From: Mycolicibacterium sp. P9-64 | GTDB taxonomy: Bacteria; Actinomycetota; Actinomycetes; Mycobacteriales; Mycobacteriaceae | Direction of reading: 5' to 3' | Assembly (NCBI RefSeq): GCF_008329605.1 | Contig: NZ_NPKO01000001.1 | Location: 62,001-126,000, forward strand | Length of the DNA stretch: 64,000 nucleotides | Shown here: positions 24,912 to 34,188 of the stretch, piece by piece | Position numbering within the stretch: position 1 is the stretch's first letter | How the letters are laid out: each line of letters starts with the position of its first letter | Notes under the pieces: model-generated | Seen by the model: only the letters and a program-made list of their open reading frames with translations | What the model was told of the DNA's origin: nothing | Databases searched by the model: none | Program-made: the position numbers and the translations under genes

Positions 24912-26381
24912 CTACGGCGTGTAGCCGAAGGGCAGCAGCACGCTCTTGGCCTCGGTGTACGCCTCGATGCCTTCCCATCCGTTCTCGCGGCCGATGCCCG
25001 AGTTCTTGAAGCCGCCGAACGGCGCACCGGGATCGAACGCGTACATGTTGACCGCGTAGGTGCCCGTGCGGATCTTCTTCGCGATCTCGAGGGCCTTCGG
25101 GAAGTCCTGCGTGAACACGCTGCCCGCCAGCCCGTACACCGAGTCGTTGGCGATGCGGATCGCGTCGTCCTCGGTGTCGAAGGGGATCACGACGAGAACA
25201 GGCCCGAAGATCTCCTCCTGGGCGATGGTCATCGAGTTGTCCACGTCGGCGAAAACCGTTGGCTGGACGAACCATCCGTTGTCAAGGCCCTCGGGACGGC
25301 CGCCACCGGTGACGATCCTGGCACCCTCCTCGACGCCCTTCTTGATGTAGCCCTCGACGCGCTCGCGCTGCTTCTCGGAGATCAGCGGACCGATCATGGC
25401 GCCTGGGTTGTCGGGGAGGCCGATCGGCATGGCGGCGACGGCAGCGGACAACTTCTCGACGACCTCGTCGTAACGCGACCGCGGCGCCAGGATGCGGGTC
25501 TGGCCCACACAGGCCTGGCCGCAGTTCATCAGGCCGGAGAACACCAGCATCGGCAGCGTCGCATCGAGGTCGGCGTCCTCGAGGATGATCGCCGCGGACT
25601 TGCCGCCGAGCTCCAGCGTGCAGGCCTTCAGCTTCTCGGCCGCGATCTTGGCGACCTCCTTGCCGACGCCCGAACTGCCGGTGAAGGTGAACTTGTCGAG
25701 CTCGGGGTTGGCGGTCAGCGCACGACCGGTCTCCGCTCCGCCGGGCACGATCGACAGCACGCCCTCGGGCAGCCCGGCCTCGGCGAACATCTCGGCCATG
25801 GCGAACACCGACAGCGGGGTCTCGGCGGCGGGCTTGAGCACGACGGTGCAGCCGGCCAACAGCGCGGGCCCCAGCTTGTTGGCGGCCAGGAAGAACGGCA
25901 CGTTCCACGCGGTGACGGCGCCGACGACGCCGATGGGCTCCTTGAGCACCAGGGTCTGCCCGTAGATGCCGTCGCGGATGTCCTGCCAGGTGAACTTGTC
26001 CGCGGCACCGACGTAGAAGTTGAACGTCGACATCGCCGCGCCGTACTGCATCATGTCGACGATGGTCGGCGGCTGACCCGTCTCGGCGGCCAGCAGGAAC
26101 TTCAGCTCGTCGCCGCGCTCCTCCATGATCTTCACGGCGGCACCGAGGATGGCCGCGCGCTCGTGTGGCGTCATGTGCGGCCACGGGCCCGCGTCGAAGG
26201 CCTTGCGGGCGGCGGCGCAGGCGGCGTCGACGTCGGCCTCGGATGCCAGCGGCACCTTGCCGACGAGCTCGCCGGTGGCGGGCGAGTGCACTTCGATGAC
26301 CTCGGACGTGGCCGGCTCGACCCACTTGCCGCCGATGAACAGCTTGTCCCATTCGGTCTTGAAGGCAGTGCTCTGGGTCAT
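24912..26381 (-). CDS. Aldehyde dehydrogenase (Rv0223c orthologue)
   Basis: A 489-residue NAD(P)-dependent aldehyde dehydrogenase: AWNVPFFLAANKLGPALLAGCTVVLKPAAETPL, FTGSSGVGKEVA, catalytic Glu in LELGGKSA and catalytic Cys in NCGQACVGQT, then EEIFGPVLVV and PFGGFKNSGIGREN. It oxidises aldehydes to acids in the cytoplasm; the natural substrate of the Rv0223c group is not established. AGGAG lies 5 nt before ATG 26381. It marks the start of the block syntenic with M. tuberculosis Rv0223c onwards. Confidence 0.95.
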   Translation of the reverse strand: MTQSTAFKTEWDKLFIGGKWVEPATSEVIEVHSPATGELVGKVPLASEADVDAACAAARKAFDAGPWPHMTPHERAAILGAAVKIMEERGDELKFLLAAETGQPPTIVDMMQYGAAMSTFNFYVGAADKFTWQDIRDGIYGQTLVLKEPIGVVGAVTAWNVPFFLAANKLGPALLAGCTVVLKPAAETPLSVFAMAEMFAEAGLPEGVLSIVPGGAETGRALTANPELDKFTFTGSSGVGKEVAKIAAEKLKACTLELGGKSAAIILEDADLDATLPMLVFSGLMNCGQACVGQTRILAPRSRYDEVVEKLSAAVAAMPIGLPDNPGAMIGPLISEKQRERVEGYIKKGVEEGARIVTGGGRPEGLDNGWFVQPTVFADVDNSMTIAQEEIFGPVLVVIPFDTEDDAIRIANDSVYGLAGSVFTQDFPKALEIAKKIRTGTYAVNMYAFDPGAPFGGFKNSGIGRENGWEGIEAYTEAKSVLLPFGYTP

Positions 26382-26463
26382 TTCGCTCCTCGCGTCCACA
26401 GGTGTCTTGAACGTCACATTACCCATCGAATCGACAAACGAGAACCTGTTGCAGTTGGCACGG

Positions 26464-27261
26464 TCAGTGCGGCCGCAACACCAGCACCAGATTGCTCACC
26501 GCGAATTCCCGAAGCAACGGAACGCGGACCATCCACCAGGCCCATCGCGGGTGGTAACGGGGAAATGCGGCGATCAGCGTGCCGGTGCTGGCCGCCCACT
26601 CGAGGCCGTCGGCAGCGGAGACCGCGAACAACGACGAGCCGTAGTCGTTCTTCGGTCGATGGCCGTGCTTGCGTGCGTAGCGGTCCGCTGCGCGGGCGCC
26701 CCCGAAGTAGTGCGTCAACCCCATCTCGTGCCCGCCGAACGGACCGAGCCACACCGTGTAGGACAGCACCACCAGGCCGCCCGGCTTGGTCACCCGCAGC
26801 ATCTCGCTGCCCAGCCGCCACGGCTGTGCGACGTGCTCGGCGACGTTCGACGACAGGCAGACGTCGACGCTGTCGTCGGCGAACGGCAGTGCCGTGCCGG
26901 AGGCCCTGACGAACGTGCCAGCGCCGGGCTCGCCCGCCGGACCCGCATGCATCTCGGTGGGATCCGGTTCCACGCCCACGTATTGGTAGCCCGCATCGTC
27001 GAATGCGGTGGCGAAGTAGCCGGGCCCGCCGCCCACGTCGAGCAGGGTGCGCCCGGCCGGGGTCGTGCCGTGCAGTGCGGTCCACAGCGATGTGACGAGC
27101 GTGACGGTGTCGTCGGCAAGTGCGCCGTAGAAGCGGGCCGGATCACGCTGTTCGAACCGGAACTCACCGAGCAGGCGCACTGATCGCGCGAGGGTGGCCC
27201 GCTGGGCGAACAGGTCGGTGACGGGCTGCCGACGAGCGCTTGCGCGAGGAGCATCGGGCAC
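26464..27261 (-). CDS. Class I SAM-dependent methyltransferase (Rv0224c orthologue)
   Basis: A 265-residue methyltransferase closely resembling Rv0224c: RTLLDVGGGPGYFATAFDDAG as motif I, YVGVEPDP for the ribose-binding acid, LPFADDSVDVCLSSNVAEHV and VTKPGGLVVLSYTVWLGPFGGHEMGL, ending with a hydrophobic LVLVLRPH tail. GTG 27261 gives the length of the orthologue; the longer frame to 27345 would overlap the divergent glycosyltransferase gene. Position beside a glycosyltransferase and envelope genes suggests methylation of a cell-wall glycoconjugate, which is inference. Confidence 0.94.
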   Translation of the reverse strand: MPDAPRASARRQPVTDLFAQRATLARSVRLLGEFRFEQRDPARFYGALADDTVTLVTSLWTALHGTTPAGRTLLDVGGGPGYFATAFDDAGYQYVGVEPDPTEMHAGPAGEPGAGTFVRASGTALPFADDSVDVCLSSNVAEHVAQPWRLGSEMLRVTKPGGLVVLSYTVWLGPFGGHEMGLTHYFGGARAADRYARKHGHRPKNDYGSSLFAVSAADGLEWAASTGTLIAAFPRYHPRWAWWMVRVPLLREFAVSNLVLVLRPH

Positions 27262-27282
27262 GGACGAACAGTAACCAGCGGC

Positions 27283-27288
27283 TATCCT
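27283..27288 (+). promoter_or_regulatory. Candidate -10 element TATCCT for leaderless glycosyltransferase gene
   Basis: TATCCT ends 7 nt before ATG 27296 and no ribosome binding site is present, fitting a leaderless transcript. Confidence 0.45.
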
Positions 27289-27295
27289 CGACACG

Positions 27296-28456
27296 ATGTC
27301 CGACCGTCGTGTGCGCTCCGTGCTGCTCTTGTGCTGGCGCGACACCGGTCACCCTCAGGGCGGCGGCAGCGAGACGTATCTGCAGCGGATCGGCGCGCAG
27401 CTGGCCGCGTCCGGGGTGCGAGTGACGCTGCGGACCGCGCGCTACCCGGGCGCGCCACGGCGCGAGGTCGTCGACGGCGTGCGGATCGACCGGGCGGGTG
27501 GCCCCTACACGGTCTATGTCTGGGCGGGTCTGGCGATGATGCTGGCCCGCGGCGGTCTCGGCCCGCTGCGGCATGCGCGGCCCGACGTCGTGATCGACAC
27601 CCAGAACGGACTGCCGTTCATGGCCCGCCTCGCCTTCGGACGGCGGGTCACCGTGCTGGTGCACCACTGCCACCGCGAGCTGTGGCCGGTTGCGGGATGG
27701 CTGGCCAGCAAGGTGGGGTGGTTCGTCGAGTCGACGTTGTCGCCGTGGCTGCACCGGCGCAACCAGTACGTCACGGTGTCCCTGCCGTCGGCGCGCGACC
27801 TGACCGATCTCGGGGTCGGCGCCGATCGTGTCGCCGTCGTGCGCAACGGACTCGACGAGGCCCCGGCGGAGACACTCGACCTGCCGAAGTCGGCAACGCC
27901 GCGGGTGGTCGTGTTGTCACGGCTGGTGCCGCACAAGCAGATCGAGGACGCGCTGGAAGCCGTCGCGCGCCTTCGCCCGGACCTGCCGGATCTTCACCTC
28001 GACGTCGTCGGCGGCGGATGGTGGGAGGACCGGCTGGTCGCCCATGCCGAACGGCTGGGTGTCTCCGATGCGGTGACGTTCCACGGTCACGTCGACGAGA
28101 TCACCAAACACCAACTCCTGCAATGCAGTTGGGTGCACCTGCTGCCGTCCTGCAAGGAGGGTTGGGGCCTGGCGGTGACGGAGGCTGCCCAGCATGCGGT
28201 GCCGACCATCGGCTACCGGTCATCGGGCGGGCTTACCGATTCGATCGTGGACGGGGTGACCGGCCTGCTCGTCGACGACAAGCGCGAACTGGTGGCCCGG
28301 CTGGAGCAGCTGCTCGGTGACGACGTACTGCGTGAGCAGCTCGGTGTGAAGGCCCAGCTGCGCAGCGGCGAGTTCTCCTGGCGCCAAAGCGCCGACGCCA
28401 TGCACCAGGTGTTGGAGTCGGTGCTCGCGGGCCGGATGGTCAGCGGGATCGTCTAG
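27296..28456 (+). CDS. Glycosyltransferase family 4 protein (Rv0225 orthologue)
   Basis: A 386-residue GT-B fold glycosyltransferase. The N-terminal domain starts SVLLLCWRDTGHPQGGGSETYLQRIG, with the glycine-rich acceptor-side loop; the C-terminal donor domain has VVVLSRLVPHKQIEDALEAVARL, HVDEITKHQLLQCSWVHLLPSCKEGWGLAVTEAAQ (the E-x7-E motif) and GLLVDD. It probably transfers a sugar to an envelope lipid on the cytoplasmic face. Its end overlaps the convergent polytopic gene by 17 bp, and it is divergent from the methyltransferase gene. Confidence 0.95.
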   Translation: MSDRRVRSVLLLCWRDTGHPQGGGSETYLQRIGAQLAASGVRVTLRTARYPGAPRREVVDGVRIDRAGGPYTVYVWAGLAMMLARGGLGPLRHARPDVVIDTQNGLPFMARLAFGRRVTVLVHHCHRELWPVAGWLASKVGWFVESTLSPWLHRRNQYVTVSLPSARDLTDLGVGADRVAVVRNGLDEAPAETLDLPKSATPRVVVLSRLVPHKQIEDALEAVARLRPDLPDLHLDVVGGGWWEDRLVAHAERLGVSDAVTFHGHVDEITKHQLLQCSWVHLLPSCKEGWGLAVTEAAQHAVPTIGYRSSGGLTDSIVDGVTGLLVDDKRELVARLEQLLGDDVLREQLGVKAQLRSGEFSWRQSADAMHQVLESVLAGRMVSGIV

Positions 28457-30143
28457 CTCGGAGCCCCCTGCACAACGAGACGATCGACCCGATCGCCCCG
28501 ACGACCAACGCCGCCAACCAGATCAGATGCGCGCCGATCAGCACGCCGCGGTGTGCCGCCGTCGGTCGCTCGCCCCCAGTGTTTCCCCCGTCGCTTCGCT
28601 CGCCCCCGACTCGATACAGCGTCAGGTCGTCGTCGCGATACGCCACCGGCAACGCAAGCGGCTTCGCACCGGCTGACTCGACCACCACCCACCCGATACC
28701 CGCGTCCGCGATCTCGCGGGCGTCGGCGCCCGAGGTCAGCAGGCGCTGCACCAGCCTGGCTCGCTCACCCTCCCCTGGCACCGTCCTGCCGCCGATCAGC
28801 AGGTCACCGGTGGCCAGCACGTCCGCCGACACCCAGCGCGGGAGCGGATCGAGTACCGGTGCACTTCCCGCCCAGGCGAAGTTCCGCATGCTGTCCGGCG
28901 GCAGCACCGCGACCGGACGGGGATCGGCGTTGATCAGCGCCGCCATCGCCGCCCACCCCTGCGGGTAGCGGACCGCGGCCACCTTGCCGCCCACGCCCCA
29001 CGCCAGGTCCGGCAGGACCGCCAGCAGCGCAAGGCAACACGCAACGGCGGTGGCCACGGCGGGCAGCCGGTGCCGCAGCGTGACGACCGCGCCAGCACCG
29101 GCGACGGCGTACCCGGGCATCGCCAGCGCGACCCACTTCTGCCCGTCGCGCACCACGCCCAGCCCCGGCAGCGACCGCACGGTCGACTCGACGAATGCCA
29201 GGCCGGGACCCGTCGCCATCAAGGCGGGCAGCACGACCGCGGCGGCCGCCAGCACCAGCAGTGGCACCGCGGCGGGTCGGCGCCACACACTCGGCAGCCC
29301 GATGGCCACCACGGCGAGCAGAACCACGGTGGCGAGGATCGCGAAAAGCGTTGTCCGCGAACCGGGTACGGCCTGGCCGTTCCAGATGCCACCGAGCCCG
29401 GCCAGACTGAACAACGTCCCAAGCCCCGGTTCGGCGCGCGCGGCGAACGCACCCACCCCCTCGGCTTGCGACGACGAGAGCGACCCGGCAACCGCCGAGG
29501 CCACCAGCCACGGCAACGCCGCCAGCACCGCACTGCCAAGACTGACCGCCGCGCACGCCCAGCGCGGCTTGCCGGGCCCCGATGCCAGGCTGCACGTCAC
29601 GGCGACGGCAGCGGCCAGCAGCAGCCCCGTCGGCGTCAGGCCGGCCAGCGCCGTCCAGAACAGCACGGGCCACCAGCTGCCTCCACGGGTTGAACGCCCC
29701 CCGTCGCTACTGGCACCGCGCAGCCGGAGGACGGCCGCGGCAAGCCACGGCAGGCAGCCGTAGCCGACCAACAAGCTCCAATGGCCCTGCAACATGCGCT
29801 CGGCGACGTAGGGGTTCCAGATGGCCAGCGTGACGGCGACGAACTGCCCCGACAGGCCAGCGTCGGGAAGTACGACGGCAGTGAGCCGCGCCGCCCCCCA
29901 CCCGGCCAGCCACAGCCCGGCGATCAACAGGGCCTTGACCACGATGCCGCCGTCGACGACGTGTGAGGCCAGCGCGATCGCGAAGTCCTGCGGCAGCGCC
30001 CGCGGGGCAGCCTCGGACAGCCCGAGTGCGGCGTCGGAGAGGTACGAACGCGGCGTCGACACCGCGTCGCGAAGAAGCAGGTAGCCGGGTGCGAGCAGCG
30101 GCGCGGTCACCAGGAGGGACAGCGCCAGCGCGTACGCGGGCAC
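28440..30143 (-). CDS. Polytopic membrane protein (Rv0226c orthologue)
   Basis: A 567-residue protein with about 11-12 membrane helices, beginning YALALSLLVTAPLLAPGYLLL and including VAVTLAIWNPYVAERMLQGHWSLLVGYG, an extracytoplasmic loop typical of GT-C-like or alpha-helical sugar-transferase membrane proteins. The last third contains a soluble region with AVLPPDSMRNFAW. The start is GTG 30143. Near residues 510-520 the protein carries GGERSDGGNTGGERP, encoded by a copy of the dispersed GC-rich repeat (28584-28610). Next to the DUF3068 gene it likely acts in periplasmic glycan assembly. Confidence 0.9.
   Translation of the reverse strand: MPAYALALSLLVTAPLLAPGYLLLRDAVSTPRSYLSDAALGLSEAAPRALPQDFAIALASHVVDGGIVVKALLIAGLWLAGWGAARLTAVVLPDAGLSGQFVAVTLAIWNPYVAERMLQGHWSLLVGYGCLPWLAAAVLRLRGASSDGGRSTRGGSWWPVLFWTALAGLTPTGLLLAAAVAVTCSLASGPGKPRWACAAVSLGSAVLAALPWLVASAVAGSLSSSQAEGVGAFAARAEPGLGTLFSLAGLGGIWNGQAVPGSRTTLFAILATVVLLAVVAIGLPSVWRRPAAVPLLVLAAAAVVLPALMATGPGLAFVESTVRSLPGLGVVRDGQKWVALAMPGYAVAGAGAVVTLRHRLPAVATAVACCLALLAVLPDLAWGVGGKVAAVRYPQGWAAMAALINADPRPVAVLPPDSMRNFAWAGSAPVLDPLPRWVSADVLATGDLLIGGRTVPGEGERARLVQRLLTSGADAREIADAGIGWVVVESAGAKPLALPVAYRDDDLTLYRVGGERSDGGNTGGERPTAAHRGVLIGAHLIWLAALVVGAIGSIVSLCRGLRARRSR
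28584..28610 (-). repeat. Dispersed GC-rich repeat, copy 1 (in coding sequence)
   Basis: On the minus strand this 27-bp segment contains GGGGCGAGCGAAGCGACGGG and is identical over its full length to 60383-60409. It is read in frame as GERSDG. A partial second unit (GTCGCTCGCCCCCAG on the plus strand) lies at 28565-28579. Confidence 0.75.
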
Positions 30144-30184
30144 CGCCCAACTGAGGTCTGGGCGCTTGCTCAGAGCGGTCGGGG

Positions 30185-31441
30185 TCAGACCGGTCTATCC
30201 GGCGGCAGGTCGGACGGCCGCTGAGTGGGCAGCTTCTCGGTTTGCGCCTCGGCGGCGGGCATCGGACCGGAGTCGTCGGCGCCGCGTCTGGAGAAGAAGC
30301 CGTGGTCGGCGCCGTCCAGACCCGGATCGATCAGTGCCGACTCGGCGCGCAGGGTGAACGAGCCGAGCAGCACGCCACCGACCAGGAAGACCAAGCCGAG
30401 GCCGGTGAACGTGATCGGGAGGATCCGGCCCCACAGTGCCACGGTGTCGCGTTCGTCACGAGCGGCCGCAACCTGTGCCTCGACGGTCTCCTCGGTGGAG
30501 GTCACGTTGTAGTCGGCGAACGTGACCTCGGGCTTGAGGGCGTCGCGTGCGTAGTAGTGGAAGCCGTGTTCCTTGGACTTCACGATCGTGCCCGACACCG
30601 GATCCACCCAGAAGGTGCGCTGTGCGGCGTAGAAGCGGGTCATGGTGACCGGTTCGGCGGGGTCACCCGGCAGGCCCCACAGCTCGGCGCGTGCGGTGAC
30701 CTGGCTGTCCTCGTCGTTGTCGTACAGCGAGGCGTACTTGATCGGGTCGACGAGCTTGTTGTCGCCGTCGTAGCCCACGTTCTGGGTGAACCGGTACGTG
30801 GTGAGGCCGTTGACGTCCTCTTCGCCGTCGTAGTTCGCGTCGTACGGCTTCTGCGCGATCGGGTCGAAGTACGGGTAGGTCTTCTTCTCGGTATTGAACG
30901 GGAAGCGGTAGGACAGCCCCTCGTGCGGCAGCGCGACGTTGGTCGGCGGGCTCTCGTCTGCGATGCTGCGCGGCTTCTGCACCGCGCCGCCGGGGTTGGT
31001 GTCGCTGGACACGGCCATGGCGGTCTTGCGGTCGAGCGTCACGGTGTCGACCATCGCCAGCAGCAGACCGTTGTCCTGCTGCTTGTCGGCGCGCTTGAGG
31101 GTGCTGCCGACCTGCAACGTCACCACGTCGGCGTTCGACGGCGCCTCGACGCTGAGCTGCTGCTGCAGCGAGAGCGGCACGTTCTTGTTGACGACGAACT
31201 TCTCGGCCATCAGCGACGACGGGTCGAACGCAGTGCCCGTACCGTCGCTGACCAGCGTCGTGTCCAGGTCCAGCGGGATCTTGGCGATCTTGCTCTCGGT
31301 ATAGGTCGACAGCAGAAGCGCGGCGATGAGGAGGGCGGCGCCCAATCCCATGAGCCCGCACGCTGCGATTCGCAGCGCCACAGCGCGGTTCAAACCGTGC
31401 CTCCTCGTCCTCTTGGTGACCACACGACTCGGTGTCCACAT
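30185..31441 (-). CDS. DUF3068 (PorA-family-like) membrane protein (Rv0227c orthologue)
   Basis: A 418-residue protein with one N-terminal helix (about residues 23-45), a large extracytoplasmic domain rich in Asp and Tyr (FPFNTEKKTYPYFDPIAQKPYDANYDGEEDVNG), and a second helix near 340-365 followed by a short cytoplasmic tail. This is the DUF3068 architecture. A corynebacterial DUF3068 protein has been tied to lipomannan elongation, so a role in mannan assembly is reasonable but inferred. The preceding membrane gene lies 41 bp downstream on the same strand. A perfect 7-bp inverted repeat lies in the promoter region. Confidence 0.94.
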   Translation of the reverse strand: MWTPSRVVTKRTRRHGLNRAVALRIAACGLMGLGAALLIAALLLSTYTESKIAKIPLDLDTTLVSDGTGTAFDPSSLMAEKFVVNKNVPLSLQQQLSVEAPSNADVVTLQVGSTLKRADKQQDNGLLLAMVDTVTLDRKTAMAVSSDTNPGGAVQKPRSIADESPPTNVALPHEGLSYRFPFNTEKKTYPYFDPIAQKPYDANYDGEEDVNGLTTYRFTQNVGYDGDNKLVDPIKYASLYDNDEDSQVTARAELWGLPGDPAEPVTMTRFYAAQRTFWVDPVSGTIVKSKEHGFHYYARDALKPEVTFADYNVTSTEETVEAQVAAARDERDTVALWGRILPITFTGLGLVFLVGGVLLGSFTLRAESALIDPGLDGADHGFFSRRGADDSGPMPAAEAQTEKLPTQRPSDLPPDRPV

Positions 31442-31484
31442 GCCGCCACCTGCCTAGACCAGGCGGTGGAGGCAACTCGAACGA

Positions 31485-31506
31485 CCCTAACAGTCTCAGG
31501 TTAGGG
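31485..31506. promoter_or_regulatory. CCCTAAC-N8-GTTAGGG inverted repeat, candidate operator
   Basis: Perfect 7-bp arms (31485-31491 and 31500-31506) lie in the 104-bp region between the divergent DUF3068 and acyltransferase genes, suited to control both. The regulator is unknown. Confidence 0.5.
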
Positions 31507-31545
31507 CCGACGCTCACTCCGAGCGCATACGGCAGACTGGGCGCC

Positions 31546-32706
31546 GTGGGAGAACCAGCAGGAGCACAGCGTGCATTCCTCCCCGCCGTCGAGGGGATGC
31601 GCGCCTGCGCGGCCGTCGGCGTCGTCATCACCCACGTCGCCTTCCAGACCGGGCACACCACCTGGGCGACGGGCCGGCTGCTCGGCAGGTTCGACCTCGC
31701 CGTAGCCGTGTTCTTCTCACTTTCGGGTTTCCTCTTGTGGCGCGGGCACGCGGCCGCGGCCCGTGGTCTGCGGCAGACGCCCAGGACCGGGCACTACCTG
31801 CGGTCCAGGATCGTGCGCATCATGCCCGGCTACCTGGTGGCCGTCGTGGTGATCCTGTGCCTGCTGCCCGACGTCAAGGCCGACCTGGTGGTGTGGCTGG
31901 CCAATCTGACCCTGACCCAGATCTACGTGCCCTTGACGTTGACCGCGGGTCTGACCCAGATGTGGAGCTTGTCCGTCGAGGTCACCTTCTATCTGGCGCT
32001 GCCATTCCTGGCGCTGCTTGCCCGCAGGCTGCCCGTTCGCGCGCGCATCCCGGTGATCCTGGCGGTCGCGGCGGCCAGCTTCGGCTGGGGACTGCTGCCG
32101 ATCGAGACGCCCTTCGGCGTCAATCCACTGACCTGGCCGCCCGCCTTCTTCTCCTGGTTCGCCGCGGGCATGGTGCTCGCCGAGCTCACCGTCAGCCCGG
32201 TCGGCTGGGTGCACCGGCTTGCGCGCCGCCGCGTCCTGTCGGCGCTGATCGTGCTGGCCGCCTACGGGGTGGCTGCATCGCCGCTGGCCGGACCCGAGGG
32301 ACTCATCCCCGGCAACCTCGGCCAGTTCGTGATCAAGACGGCGATGGGTTCGATCGTGGCCGCAGCCCTGCTGGCGCCATTGGTCCTCGACCGGCCCGAC
32401 ACCAGCCACCGCTTCCTGGCCAGCACCACCATGGTGACGCTGGGTCGCTGGTCGTACGGACTGTTCGTCTGGCACCTGGCCGCGCTGGCGATGGTGTTCC
32501 CGATGATCGGGGCGTTCCAGTTCAACGGGCACATGCCCGTGGTCTTGGTGTTGACGGTCCTCATCGGCTTCGCGATCGCCGCGGTGAGCTACGCGCTGGT
32601 CGAGTCGCCGTGCCGGGAAGCGTTGCGGCGCTGGGAGAGACGGCACGAGGTGACGCCGCTGGACAGCTCGGTCACCGACGCGCCCGAGCCCGCGGTCGCG
32701 TACTAG
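31546..32706 (+). CDS. Acyltransferase 3 family membrane protein (Rv0228 orthologue)
   Basis: A 386-residue integral membrane acyltransferase with about ten helices: LPAVEGMRACAAVGVVITHVAFQTG (with the conserved R and H of the family), DLAVAVFFSLSGFLLWRGH, YLRSRIVRIMPGYLV and a QMWSLSVEVTFYLALPFL motif. Such enzymes acylate exported sugars or lipids at the membrane. GTG 31546 is chosen because the frame upstream encodes an unconserved Pro/Gly-rich stretch and contains the inverted repeat. Its last 4 bp overlap the convergent ligase gene. Confidence 0.94.
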   Translation: MGEPAGAQRAFLPAVEGMRACAAVGVVITHVAFQTGHTTWATGRLLGRFDLAVAVFFSLSGFLLWRGHAAAARGLRQTPRTGHYLRSRIVRIMPGYLVAVVVILCLLPDVKADLVVWLANLTLTQIYVPLTLTAGLTQMWSLSVEVTFYLALPFLALLARRLPVRARIPVILAVAAASFGWGLLPIETPFGVNPLTWPPAFFSWFAAGMVLAELTVSPVGWVHRLARRRVLSALIVLAAYGVAASPLAGPEGLIPGNLGQFVIKTAMGSIVAAALLAPLVLDRPDTSHRFLASTTMVTLGRWSYGLFVWHLAALAMVFPMIGAFQFNGHMPVVLVLTVLIGFAIAAVSYALVESPCREALRRWERRHEVTPLDSSVTDAPEPAVAY

Positions 32707-34187
32707 CCCCGCCGCGCGATCACTTCGGCGCGCACGGCCGAGCGGCGTGCCTTGCCCGCATCGTCACGCAGCGGTCGGTCGACGAACTCCACGGTGCGCG
32801 GCACCTTGTAGCTCGCGACCTGGCTGCCGAGGAAGTCCCGCACCGCGGCCTCGTCGAGGTCGGCGTTCGACTGCACCAGCGCATGAGGAACCTGGCCGAG
32901 GTCGTCGTCCGGCACGCCGACCACCAAGGAGGACAAGATGTCTGGGTGCACGGCCAGCGCCGCTTCGATCTCGGCGGGGTAGACGTTGCGGCCTCCGACG
33001 GTGAACATGTCGACCCGCCGATCGGACAGATATAGAAAGCCGTCGGCGTCGAAGTACCCGAGATCGCCGAGCGAGTCCCAGCCATCGCGGCTCTTGGCGT
33101 CGACGCCGACGTAGCGGTAGGTGGGCGCACTGCCGGGTGCAGGACGCATGTAGATCTCGCCGACCACGCCTGGCGGACATTCGTTGCCGTCGTCGTCGAG
33201 CACCTTCATCTCGCCTGCGACGACGACGCCAACCGACCCGGGATGGGTGAGGTACTGGTCGCCGGAGATGAAGGTCAGCGCCTGAAGTTCGGTGCCGCCG
33301 TACAGCTCCCAGATCGCCTCTGGGCCAAGCAGATCGATCCATGCCAGTTTGATCGAGGGCGGACACGGCGCGCCCAGGTGCCAGAACCGCCGGATGGACG
33401 ACAAGTCGTAGGCGGCCGGGTCGGCGCGGTAGACGGGCAGCAGCCGCTGCATCACCGTCGGCACGGTGGCGAGATATGTCACCCGGTATTCGGTTACCAG
33501 ACGCAGGAAGTCGTGCGTGTCGAAACGCGGCATGACCACCAGGTGGTGGCCGAGCAGCAGGCCCGCCGTCGCGGTCGTGAAGCCGGTGTTGTGGCTCAGC
33601 GGTACCGACAGCAGGTTGACGTCGTCCTCTGTCATGCCGAGCGGGAAGCCGATCAGCGCGGGTATCCGGCTGTCCCCGCCCGCCTCGATGAGCTTGGGGC
33701 GCCCCGTACTGCCGCCGGAGGTCATCGACTTCCACACCGGTGACACCGCCTCGGGCAGCGGCGCGTCGGACAGGCCCGGATTCGGCACGAAATCCTCTGG
33801 CACGCTTGGCACTTCGCCGCGGGGATCGGTCCGGCCGACGATCAACGCGCGCGGCTTGAGGTCGAGGATGCCGACGAACTCGGCGTCGGGCAGTCGCGCC
33901 GACAACGGCTGCGGTATCGCACCGAGCTTCCAGCACGCGATGACGGCCTGGATCCATTCGATCGAGTTCGGCATCGCGATCGACACGTAGTCACCGACCC
34001 CGACGCCCCGCTCGGCATATGCCCTGGCCAGTCGGTTGGTCGACGCGTCGAGTTCGGCACGGGTCAGGGTGCGCCCGTCGCAGGTGACGGCCGGTGCGTC
34101 GGGCGAGGCGTGTGCGAGCGCGGAGATCTGCGTGCTGATCGGCGGGACCTGCGCACGCGAGGAGCGATCTGGCTCACGGTCCACCAC
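32703..34187 (-). CDS. AMP-dependent acyl-CoA synthetase / ligase (FadD-type)
   Basis: A 494-residue adenylate-forming enzyme: P-loop MTSGGSTGRPKL (the usual TSGTTG with Gly-Ser substituted), ELYGGTELQ for the adenine site, SLGDLGYFDADGFLYLSDRRVDMFTVGGRNVYPAEIE, and the C-terminal Lys in DDAGKARR. It activates a carboxylic acid as acyl-AMP and then forms acyl-CoA. GTG 34187 lies one base after the php stop, so it is in the aftD-php-ligase operon. The substrate is not predictable; the sequence resembles bile-acid/aromatic acid ligases more than long-chain FadD proteins. M. tuberculosis lacks it here. Confidence 0.92.
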   Translation of the reverse strand: MVDREPDRSSRAQVPPISTQISALAHASPDAPAVTCDGRTLTRAELDASTNRLARAYAERGVGVGDYVSIAMPNSIEWIQAVIACWKLGAIPQPLSARLPDAEFVGILDLKPRALIVGRTDPRGEVPSVPEDFVPNPGLSDAPLPEAVSPVWKSMTSGGSTGRPKLIEAGGDSRIPALIGFPLGMTEDDVNLLSVPLSHNTGFTTATAGLLLGHHLVVMPRFDTHDFLRLVTEYRVTYLATVPTVMQRLLPVYRADPAAYDLSSIRRFWHLGAPCPPSIKLAWIDLLGPEAIWELYGGTELQALTFISGDQYLTHPGSVGVVVAGEMKVLDDDGNECPPGVVGEIYMRPAPGSAPTYRYVGVDAKSRDGWDSLGDLGYFDADGFLYLSDRRVDMFTVGGRNVYPAEIEAALAVHPDILSSLVVGVPDDDLGQVPHALVQSNADLDEAAVRDFLGSQVASYKVPRTVEFVDRPLRDDAGKARRSAVRAEVIARRG

Positions 34188-34188
34188 C

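Noticed and set aside
24744..26909. Plus-strand ORF of 721 codons
   Set aside because: It is the antisense shadow of the aldehyde dehydrogenase gene and runs into the methyltransferase gene; no domain is recognisable.
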